A stretch of DNA of 31,657 bases from JAGVGK01 sp038064935 (lineage in GTDB: Bacteria; Patescibacteriota; Minisyncoccia; Phycocordibacterales; JACOZG01), in the NCBI GenBank assembly GCA_038064935.1, contig JBBTRZ010000026.1, positions 1-31,657 on the forward strand, in the 5' to 3' direction. How positions within the stretch are numbered: the stretch's first letter is position 1; every line of letters starts with the position of its first letter. Shown in pieces: positions 19,862 through 26,778 of this stretch. The translations under genes and the position numbers were made by a program. The notes under the pieces were generated by a model that saw nothing but the letters and a program-made list of their open reading frames with translations, had not been told where the DNA came from and did not search any database.

Positions 19862-21787
19862 ATGAAATCTAATCAACCTGATAAATTTAGTTTGGCTGGC
19901 ATTTTGACTGCCATTTTTGTTTTGGTTTTACCTTTTGTTAATTCTCGCCAACTCTTTTTTGGTGCGGTTAATTCCAAATATCTGTACATTTTTGGTTTTA
20001 TCGCGCTCATTGCCCTAGTTTTTGGCGTAAAAGTAATTTTGCGTCAGTCACAGATTATTTTCAGTAAGCGATGGTTGTTGTTGATTTTTGGGTTGGTTTT
20101 ATTTATCCACTATCTCTCGGCCGTCTGGGGTGTTTTTCCAATCCGTTCCTTTTGGTCCGACATTATCCGTTCGAGTGGATTGATTTTTCTTACCGGAATC
20201 GCCCTCATCGCTTGGTTACTAAGTGAATTATTAACCGCGCGCGATTGGCAATTATTAAGGTGGGCGATCGCCCTCTCGGGAGCGCTATTATCTCTCTTTA
20301 CCCTTTTCGGTTTCGCGGCCTTGGGTAACAGCACTTTCGCCGGCGCTTATTTATCCTTGATCCTGACCATTACTTTAATTGAGCTCACGCGTTCCCGTGT
20401 CGGATCTAAATGGCGGAAAATTTTGATCGGTCTAGTTGTGATCCAACTTATTTCACCCCTCCTATTAAACTTGAAAGGTTTAACCAATGTCTTCGTCGAA
20501 CCGGCGGGCATCTTGGGCTCGGCCCGTGCTTCGAGCGCCACCGTGATCGCCGTTCTAATTTATTTCGCTGGTTGGGTTCTCTGGCGTCGTTACGCTACTC
20601 AAACTTATCAAAAATTATTTTTTAAACTTTGGAATGGTTTATGGCTCGTCGGATTAGTTTCGGCCGTCCTACTTCTTTTTGTCCCCGATAGTTTTGTCCA
20701 AAAGTCGTATATCAAAGAATCTTCGGCCGCGCGCCTGGTCGTGTGGGAGAGTGGTTTGGAAGCGTTCAAGGAACGACCGCTCCTTGGTTGGGGGCCGGAG
20801 AATTTCCGTTTAGCTTTCGAAAAGCATTTCGATAATCGCCTGTATCAAGATGAATATCTGGGCGAGATTTGGTTTGATCGGGCGCATAATGTAATTGTCG
20901 ATACTCTAGTCAGCGTGGGTCTTGTTGGTGTCGTCTCAATAATTTTACTTGCTACCATGTTTATTGTGGTCGTGATAAGAGCAAGAAAGAGAGGACTGAT
21001 TGGTGCGGGCGAAGCCCGCTTATTATCAATTATTCCTTTCGCTCACTTCCTCCAACTCCAAACCTCCTTTGACACGGTGGCAACCTATGCGCTTGGTGGT
21101 CTAGTTTTGGGTTATGTTTTATGGTTAGAAAAAGAGCAAATAGTTAGGAGTATCGGTAAGCGTTATATTATGGTTTTTATCGCTCTGATTATGTTTATTG
21201 GCTCTCTCTATATGTTGCTCACAGAATCTGGTCGGCAGAGATCTCTATATAAAATTTTCTCGGCCGAGAAAAGTGAGGATCAACTGGCACTCGCCGCTCG
21301 GGCCTTATCTCGTCCCGATACTGAATCCCTCCGTCTTGCTTCGGCCTCCATGATTAAGGGTTTGCTGAAACAAATCGCGGCCGAAAAAGACCCGGCTCAA
21401 AATCTGACGCAAATTGGGTTAAAACAGCTCACTGCCTACGAAACTCATTTTAAGAATTATCTAGATTACGAACCAGATGATTATCGCATCCGCATGAATT
21501 ATGCCCATCTGCTTGTTATAAAAACGGTTTTAGGCGAAGATCGTCTTAAAGATGCCCAAGCGATCATTCAAGATTCTTATAAATTATCGCCCAATAATCC
21601 GCTAACTTATGCTCTCGACGCTATCATCGAACTTTATGGTGGCAAGGTTAAGGCCGCCAAAGAAAAGATAAATCAAGCCATTACCTTAAACACGCAGGTG
21701 GATTTTTCTCGAGAAATTTTAGTTTATATCGAAAAGCAAGAGAAAGAATTTCCAGTAATTACGGTGATTAAACTAGAAAATTTGTAA
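19862..21787 (+). CDS. O-antigen ligase/polymerase-like (Wzy_C) membrane protein with C-terminal TPR-like region
   Basis: A 641-residue protein with about twelve membrane helices in the first ~440 residues. The Wzy/WaaL signature sits at ~290-345: VWESGLEAFKERPLLGWGPE, then FDRAHNVIVDTLVSVGLVG, with the conserved H of RAHN in the periplasmic loop. The last ~180 residues are helical repeats (YLDYEPDDYRIRMNYAHLL, DSYKLSPNNPLTYAL) resembling TPR units. Enzymes of this family transfer or polymerise glycans at the outer face of the membrane; in a pilus locus a pilin or surface-protein glycosyltransferase (PglL-like) role is plausible but unproven. Confidence 0.8.
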   Translation: MKSNQPDKFSLAGILTAIFVLVLPFVNSRQLFFGAVNSKYLYIFGFIALIALVFGVKVILRQSQIIFSKRWLLLIFGLVLFIHYLSAVWGVFPIRSFWSDIIRSSGLIFLTGIALIAWLLSELLTARDWQLLRWAIALSGALLSLFTLFGFAALGNSTFAGAYLSLILTITLIELTRSRVGSKWRKILIGLVVIQLISPLLLNLKGLTNVFVEPAGILGSARASSATVIAVLIYFAGWVLWRRYATQTYQKLFFKLWNGLWLVGLVSAVLLLFVPDSFVQKSYIKESSAARLVVWESGLEAFKERPLLGWGPENFRLAFEKHFDNRLYQDEYLGEIWFDRAHNVIVDTLVSVGLVGVVSIILLATMFIVVVIRARKRGLIGAGEARLLSIIPFAHFLQLQTSFDTVATYALGGLVLGYVLWLEKEQIVRSIGKRYIMVFIALIMFIGSLYMLLTESGRQRSLYKIFSAEKSEDQLALAARALSRPDTESLRLASASMIKGLLKQIAAEKDPAQNLTQIGLKQLTAYETHFKNYLDYEPDDYRIRMNYAHLLVIKTVLGEDRLKDAQAIIQDSYKLSPNNPLTYALDAIIELYGGKVKAAKEKINQAITLNTQVDFSREILVYIEKQEKEFPVITVIKLENL

Positions 21788-21794
21788 TCAGTTG

Positions 21795-21803
21795 TGGTAC
21801 AAT
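21795..21803 (+). promoter_or_regulatory. Extended -10 promoter of the prepilin peptidase gene
   Basis: TGgTACAAT; predicted start site ~21810, two bases before ATG 21812. Confidence 0.5.
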
Positions 21804-21811
21804 GATTGGCA

Positions 21812-22612
21812 ATGGTAAGTGCCGTGTCGTTACTCGTTTTCCTCTTCGGTCTCATTATCGGGAGCTTCTTGAATGTGGCGATTTACCGGCATCGGACGGG
21901 TTACAGTTTGGGCGGGCGGTCGCAGTGCCTCGCCTGCGGCGAGACGCTGCGCTGGTATGAACTCATTCCGCTCGCGAGCTTCATTGCCCAAGGTGGCAAG
22001 TGCCACACCTGCGGCGCGCGGGTGTCGTGGCAATATCCGCTGGTCGAGATTGCGACGGCCCTCACCTTCTGGGGGATTTATCGGGTGTCGCTTGCCACTC
22101 ACGCCGGTATCTGGCTTCTCATCCTTGATGCCGTGATCTGGAGCATTCTCATTGCCATTACCACTTACGATCTGCGGCATAAGATTATTCCGGACGAATG
22201 GGTTTACCCATTCGTCGCGCTCGTCATGATTCGCTTGGTCGTAAGCGGCGCCGATTGGCAATGGGGGTTCCTCACCGGGGTCATTCTCTTCGCCTTCTTC
22301 GGCGGCTTGTGGCTCATCTCGCGCGGTAAATGGATGGGGTTGGGCGATGCTAAATTGGCGCTCGGCCTCGGCTTCTTCCTCGGCCTCGAACCCGCGCTCT
22401 CGGCCGTCCTCCTTGCCTTCTGGATCGGGGCCGTGGCTGGTATAATTATCATTGCGGTCGAACGCTGTCGTCGCCCCGCCTTATCGTCGGGCAGGCGCTC
22501 CACTCCCGCCCCGGCTCTCGGTCGCAAGATCCCCTTCGCCCCCTTCCTCGCTTTGGGCGTCGCGCTCGTTTACTTCGCCAATCTCCATGTCATTCCGCTT
22601 TTTATCTCTTAA
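21812..22612 (+). CDS. pilD: Type IV prepilin peptidase / N-methyltransferase
   Basis: A 266-residue integral membrane protease that cleaves and N-methylates type IV prepilins. The N-terminal domain has GSFLNVAIYR and the two zinc CxxC pairs (Cys39/42 and Cys64/67); the aspartyl active site is Asp120 in TTYDLRHKIIPDEW and Asp179 in GLGDAKL. About seven membrane helices are visible. Near 22470-22492 an in-frame GC-rich palindrome-like insertion (CRRPALSSGRRSTPAP) lengthens the loop before the final IPFAPFLALG helix. Start: ATG 21812 rather than the TTG six bases upstream, as the extended -10 box sets the start site between them. Substrates are probably the four pilin-like proteins downstream. 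Confidence 0.93.
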   Translation: MVSAVSLLVFLFGLIIGSFLNVAIYRHRTGYSLGGRSQCLACGETLRWYELIPLASFIAQGGKCHTCGARVSWQYPLVEIATALTFWGIYRVSLATHAGIWLLILDAVIWSILIAITTYDLRHKIIPDEWVYPFVALVMIRLVVSGADWQWGFLTGVILFAFFGGLWLISRGKWMGLGDAKLALGLGFFLGLEPALSAVLLAFWIGAVAGIIIIAVERCRRPALSSGRRSTPAPALGRKIPFAPFLALGVALVYFANLHVIPLFIS

Positions 22613-22686
22613 TTTCCTACAAGCTAAAAGCTATAACCTAAAAGCTTCTTATCTGTGGATAAGTGGCATCGCTCTGGCCTGATCAG

Positions 22687-22695
22687 TGGTATGAT
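22687..22695 (+). promoter_or_regulatory. Extended -10 promoter of the surface-protein gene at 22702
   Basis: TGgTATGAT; predicted start site is exactly ATG 22702 (leaderless). Confidence 0.55.
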
Positions 22696-22701
22696 ACTTC
22701 C

Positions 22702-24360
22702 ATGCGACACAAAAAACTTTTAGTCTTCCTCTCCGTTTTTCTTCTCCTTCTCTCGGTTAGTTTGGTCTTTATTCAATTGACTCATCCCGCCGATGCCGAT
22801 TCTCCCAATAGTGATGTTTCCGGCTATGCCTGGATGTCAAACAATAATTGGATTAAATTTAAGGGTGAAGCCCTTGATGGTCGTCCCTATGGTGTCAATT
22901 TTACTCGTAACATAGCCGATTCTGGTGGACGGTTTGTCGGTCATGCCTGGAGTTCAAACCTTGGCTGGATTGATTTTAATTCTAATTTGACGGGTTCTTT
23001 ACTGGATCCTTTCCCTGAAGCTCCAAATCATGGACCTTGGTTGGAAAGCAACGGCTCAGTTACTGGTTGGGCGCGAGCGTGTTCGGTTTTTGAAGGTTCT
23101 GATTGTAGTGGGAACTTGCGTCCACCATCTCAAAACGGTGGTTGGGACGGTTGGATCAAAATGTCGGGATTAACCGACCCCCCCACCAGTGCACCTTACG
23201 GCGTGACTTTAGTCGGTAACAAATTTGAGGGTTACGCTTGGGGAGCGGATGTGGTAGGTTTTATTGATTTTTGTGCCAACAAAACTAACCCCGCGTTGGG
23301 GCCTAATGCTTGTGTGACCCTAGATTCTGCCAATGTTACTTGTACTGTCGCCCCAACTTCAGTTGGTTTAAATCTGCCGGTGACTTGGACTGGTAGTGCT
23401 AATCCTTCTAACCCCGCTTATATTTATGATTGGTCTTGGACTGGTAGCGTGTCTGATGATATGGGGAGTGCCACTGGACCAACTCAGACAATTTCAGGTG
23501 GTTACAGCCAGGTCGAATCAGTTACTGGTGAGGTTACAGTGACTGATGGTGTAGGTGGTCCGCTTATTGGTACAGACTCTTGCACTTTGAATGTCAATCC
23601 AGCTGACACGAAAACATTACAAGTTATTATCGATGGTGACGGTGCCAGTTATGGCCATGTCTCTAGTATTGACGGTTTTATAAATTGCGTCGGCAATAAT
23701 CCTCCCTGTTCTCATGATTATCCAACCACCCAGGCGTCTGTAAATTTGACACAATCAGTCAGTGCCGGTTCCCCTGGTGTTACATTTACCGGTTGGTCGG
23801 TACCTGGTTCTGGGGCCGGGACAGTCGGTGATCCGCGCGTTGTGCCATTGGATGCAAATCCTGCCAACAACACGGTTGTTCGTGCTTTCTTCGATGATCC
23901 AACTATTACTTCGTCTGCAATTATTACAATTATTCCGAACTTTATCAGAATACTTCAACAGCGTGCTGGTGTTCCAAAGGAATCAACTAGTGCCGTCGTT
24001 ACTGTAAATAATACTAGTATCCCCGTTACAAACATTGATGCTTGTTTAGTCAGTGTTAAATCAAAAGTGGATCCTTCTAAAACACTGGAATCAATTATTG
24101 CCGGTGCTCCACTTCCGCCAGGTATTACTGGTATTGGCGCTAATACCCCACCAACTTGCTCGTTTTTGGGTGATGAGGGTTGCAGTAATAATTGTCGTTC
24201 TTTCGGGGGCGGGATGAATCAGGGGGACATCTCTATTACTATCGCTGATAAACTTTACGAAGTTAAACAGTTTTCCCCTTATGAAGTTACAATTCAGGCT
24301 GCTAATGATACTAAAACACTAGAATTCCGTTATGAGGTGAGTGATATTGTTCCCCGCTAG
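22702..24360 (+). CDS. Secreted surface protein with GYAW-type repeats
   Basis: A 552-residue exported protein: signal peptide ~1-32, then repeated aromatic motifs SGYAWMSNNNWIKF (~40), VGHAWSSNLGWIDF (~79), GGWDGWIKM (~154) and EGYAWGADVVGFIDF (~182). An Ig/PKD-like stretch (TCTVAPTSVGLNLPVTWTGS), a segment similar to Listeria-Bacteroides-type repeats (VIIDGDGASYGHVSS ... VTFTGWSVPG), and a beta-rich end follow. No membrane anchor or sorting motif is visible at the C-terminus. The [SG]-[YH]-A-W-x-S-N-x-x-W-I repeats recall surface proteins of CPR bacteria. Placed between prepilin peptidase and pilins, it may be a pilus-associated or adhesive protein (inference). Confidence 0.7.
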   Translation: MRHKKLLVFLSVFLLLLSVSLVFIQLTHPADADSPNSDVSGYAWMSNNNWIKFKGEALDGRPYGVNFTRNIADSGGRFVGHAWSSNLGWIDFNSNLTGSLLDPFPEAPNHGPWLESNGSVTGWARACSVFEGSDCSGNLRPPSQNGGWDGWIKMSGLTDPPTSAPYGVTLVGNKFEGYAWGADVVGFIDFCANKTNPALGPNACVTLDSANVTCTVAPTSVGLNLPVTWTGSANPSNPAYIYDWSWTGSVSDDMGSATGPTQTISGGYSQVESVTGEVTVTDGVGGPLIGTDSCTLNVNPADTKTLQVIIDGDGASYGHVSSIDGFINCVGNNPPCSHDYPTTQASVNLTQSVSAGSPGVTFTGWSVPGSGAGTVGDPRVVPLDANPANNTVVRAFFDDPTITSSAIITIIPNFIRILQQRAGVPKESTSAVVTVNNTSIPVTNIDACLVSVKSKVDPSKTLESIIAGAPLPPGITGIGANTPPTCSFLGDEGCSNNCRSFGGGMNQGDISITIADKLYEVKQFSPYEVTIQAANDTKTLEFRYEVSDIVPR

Positions 24361-24391
24361 GGGATAAACAAAGAATTGTCTGTCGGGGAAG

Positions 24392-24400
24392 TGGTATAAT
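24392..24400 (+). promoter_or_regulatory. Extended -10 promoter of the pilin operon
   Basis: TGgTATAAT; predicted start site ~24407, two bases before ATG 24409. Confidence 0.6.
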
Positions 24401-24408
24401 GATGAGTA

Positions 24409-24990
24409 ATGAAAACTAGTAATGGTTTCACCCTGATCGAGATGATCGTCGTTATTAGCATCTTCACGGTCATGACGGGTGTTGTTCTTGCCAATTTGCC
24501 CCAGTTTCGAGACCAGACCGCCCTTCAGTTAGTGGCACAAAAAATGTCTATAACTATTCGCGAGGCTCAAGTTTACGGTGTTGGTGTCAAATACTTCACG
24601 ATTGGTTCGGATTTTCCATCACATGGTATCAACTTCGATGACCTTTCTGTGCCAAGTAATAAAAAGTCCTATGTTTTGTTTGCTGATAGTAATAAAAATA
24701 ATATTTATAATTCCCCTAATGAATTAGTTATCGGTTATGATCTGACTGGGGCAGTTGAGATATTTACAATTAAGGCATGCAATCCTAATTGTGATGTTGA
24801 TTTATCTAATCTCGGTCTCAATATTGTTTTTGAGAGACCTAACACTGAAGCAAATTTTAGATCACTTTCCGGTTCTGTGATCATCGCAAGTTATGTAGAA
24901 ATTACCTTGCGATCAACTCGAAGTGGCAAAACCAGAGCCGTTCAAGTTTGGAACACCGGCCAAATTTCGGTTAAAAACCAAGCTCCATGA
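24409..24990 (+). CDS. Type IV pilin-like protein (GspH/FimT-like)
   Basis: A 193-residue prepilin: short leader ending NG, then FTLIEMIVVISIFTVMTGVV, with Glu5 and a hydrophobic helix; PilD would cut before Phe. The downstream helix (QLVAQKMSITIREAQVYGV) resembles GspH/FimT minor pseudopilins. The C-terminal globular part is beta-rich with one Cys pair (CNPNC). First of four overlapping pilin-like genes, it overlaps the next by 4 nt (ATGA). Confidence 0.88.
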   Translation: MKTSNGFTLIEMIVVISIFTVMTGVVLANLPQFRDQTALQLVAQKMSITIREAQVYGVGVKYFTIGSDFPSHGINFDDLSVPSNKKSYVLFADSNKNNIYNSPNELVIGYDLTGAVEIFTIKACNPNCDVDLSNLGLNIVFERPNTEANFRSLSGSVIIASYVEITLRSTRSGKTRAVQVWNTGQISVKNQAP

Positions 24991-25580
24991 CCACCCCAAG
25001 CTACAAGCTAAAAGTTAACCACGGATTCACCCTCGTCGAGATTATGGTGGCGGTGTCGCTATTTGCCGTGGTGGCGGTGATTACGACGGGGGCATTAGTG
25101 ACCGCGAGCAATGTCAACCGTAAAGCCCAGGCAATCAAAGTGGCGATTGACAATCTCAACTTCGCTATTGATAGCATGGTGCTCAATCTTCAGCAGGGTA
25201 GGTCCTATCACTGTAGTAGTAATGTTCCGGATATTATTGTCTGGTCTTTATACCAGTCTACGGAGCAATGCCCTGGGGAGGACCGTCGCGGTAATGCCAT
25301 TGCTTTTAGATTTGGTAAATGCTCTTTGGTATCTGATGTTTGTAAAAAAATAATTTATCGCCATTACATTGATCCCAGTAATAATAACGGGAGTATCCAA
25401 ATTTGGCGTGATAGTGGTAATTTTGTGGATATCACGGCACCGGAAATTAATATAAAAACTTTCGCCGTCGAATCAGAAACTGCCATCGAAGGGCGAGTAT
25501 TGTTGATGATTGACGGTGAAGTTACTGGCAGTACCAATACAAAATTTAATTTTGAGACTACAGTCTATGGACAACTTTAA
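24987..25580 (+). CDS. Type IV pilin-like protein (PilW/GspJ-like)
   Basis: A 197-residue prepilin with leader MTTPSYKLKVNHG cut before FTLVEIMVAVSLFAVVAVI. The helix is followed by LNFAIDSMVLNLQQGRSYHC, reminiscent of PilW/GspJ minor pilins. Part of the leader peptide (SYKLK) is written by an AAGCTAAAAG-type simple repeat also found before the surface gene at ~22618. It overlaps both neighbours (4 nt upstream, 14 nt downstream). Confidence 0.85.
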   Translation: MTTPSYKLKVNHGFTLVEIMVAVSLFAVVAVITTGALVTASNVNRKAQAIKVAIDNLNFAIDSMVLNLQQGRSYHCSSNVPDIIVWSLYQSTEQCPGEDRRGNAIAFRFGKCSLVSDVCKKIIYRHYIDPSNNNGSIQIWRDSGNFVDITAPEINIKTFAVESETAIEGRVLLMIDGEVTGSTNTKFNFETTVYGQL

Positions 25581-26145
25581 GTCTTATTTATTAAAAGTCT
25601 GGTTGCTGAAAGCTCGTGGCTTCACGCTTATTGAGGCTCTGGTGGCAATCTCCATTCTTCTTTTAGGTGTCCTGGGACCGCTTTCGGCGGCCACCCGCGG
25701 AATTACTGATGGCCTTATCGCTAAAAGTCAGCTTGTGGCACTTGGTTTGGCTCAAGAAGGGATAGAATTAGTTAGAGCAAAAGTTGATAATCTTAGTGGC
25801 CAGTGGTTGGGTGGTGGGGAGGCTGACCCCAGTGTTTGTTTATCGCCAACAACATGTTTAGTTGAGGTCAGAAATAATATATATGAAATATGCACGGGGA
25901 CTGGTTGTAATTTACTTAGTAATGTTGATGGAATTTATGTGCCGGCAACCACGCCGGACGCATCCGGGCAACTTTTTCGTCGAGAGATTAAAATTGAAAA
26001 ATCGTCGCCGGTTGCAGGCTTGGTAGATAATAACACCGAAGCAAAAGTCACCATTACCGTTGGCTGGTGGGATAAGGGTACATATCGTAGTTTATTTCTA
26101 ACTACTTATATCTACAATATTAATAATCCAAATACTGCGCTATGA
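25567..26145 (+). CDS. Type IV pilin-like protein (PilV/GspI-like)
   Basis: A 192-residue prepilin with a longer leader (MDNFKSYLLKVWLLKARG) before FTLIEALVAISILLLGVLGPL; the A-L-V-A-I-S-I-L-L-L pattern and following SQLVALGLAQEGIELVRA resemble PilV/GspI. ATG 25567 overlaps the previous gene by 14 nt; an in-frame ATG at 25510 would extend the leader unreasonably. Overlaps the next gene by 4 nt. Confidence 0.85.
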   Translation: MDNFKSYLLKVWLLKARGFTLIEALVAISILLLGVLGPLSAATRGITDGLIAKSQLVALGLAQEGIELVRAKVDNLSGQWLGGGEADPSVCLSPTTCLVEVRNNIYEICTGTGCNLLSNVDGIYVPATTPDASGQLFRREIKIEKSSPVAGLVDNNTEAKVTITVGWWDKGTYRSLFLTTYIYNINNPNTAL

Positions 26146-26663
26146 TTTATCGATCTTCAAATTCTCGTGGATTTGCCATTCTTTATGCCGTGTTAATGGT
26201 GAGTATTGTGCTTACTATTAGTTTGACACTTCTTGATATTTCATATAAGCAATTAGTCCTTTCTTCCATCAACAAGGAATCTAAGATCGCTTACTATGCG
26301 GCAGTGAGTGCTTTGAGTTGTGTCAACTATTGGGATAAGGTTGTTAATAATTCTAATGTAAATTATTATCCATTCGGGTATTTTTCTGGTCAAACTCTCG
26401 TACCCCCTCCTTCAAATGAAAGTAAATTAATTGCTTGCGCCGGTAGCCCTTCTTTTAAAGTTGCTATGACAAATCCAGTCAGTGGCCAGCATCTTTTTAC
26501 ATTCCCTATAAATTTTGAAGGCGATGCTTATGCCATGGTGAAGGTGCTTAAAATTGATGGGCAATTATCACCAATTGTTGAATCAAAAACTTTAATTCAG
26601 GTAGATGGTTTTAATACCCCTAATGGTTCTCGCCGTGTTCAGCGGAGCATTGATTCTGATTAG
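26142..26663 (+). CDS. PilX-like pilus assembly protein
   Basis: A 173-residue protein beginning MIYRSSNSRGFAILYAVLMV. The RGFAILYAVLMVSIVLTISL segment is a type-IV-pilin-like N-terminal helix without the usual FTLxE, as in PilX/GspK-type proteins, and the tail SKIAYYAAVSALSCVNYWD matches PilX (Y-Y-A-A-x-S-A-L). It is the last gene of the pilin run; 115 nt of spacer with a hairpin follow. Confidence 0.8.
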   Translation: MIYRSSNSRGFAILYAVLMVSIVLTISLTLLDISYKQLVLSSINKESKIAYYAAVSALSCVNYWDKVVNNSNVNYYPFGYFSGQTLVPPPSNESKLIACAGSPSFKVAMTNPVSGQHLFTFPINFEGDAYAMVKVLKIDGQLSPIVESKTLIQVDGFNTPNGSRRVQRSIDSD

Positions 26664-26736
26664 AGAAAAAAGTGGAGGGATGTGAGGAGTGATGGTCATA
26701 AATCCGTTGTTAAATAAGGGTTTTTTGGTCTAGACG

Positions 26737-26764
26737 ACAAATTGCTCTTTCAAGAGCAATTTGT
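26737..26764 (+). terminator. Hairpin after the pilin operon
   Basis: ACAAATTGCTCTT pairs with AAGAGCAATTTGT (13 bp, 2-nt centre), followed by TAT rather than a true U-run; a weak terminator, or a hairpin overlapping the ligA promoter. Confidence 0.45.
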
Positions 26765-26770
26765 TATACC
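26762..26770 (+). promoter_or_regulatory. Extended -10 promoter of ligA
   Basis: TGtTATACC, inside the 3' arm of the hairpin; predicted start ~26777, two bases before the GTG start at 26779. Confidence 0.4.
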
Positions 26771-26778
26771 TGTATTGA

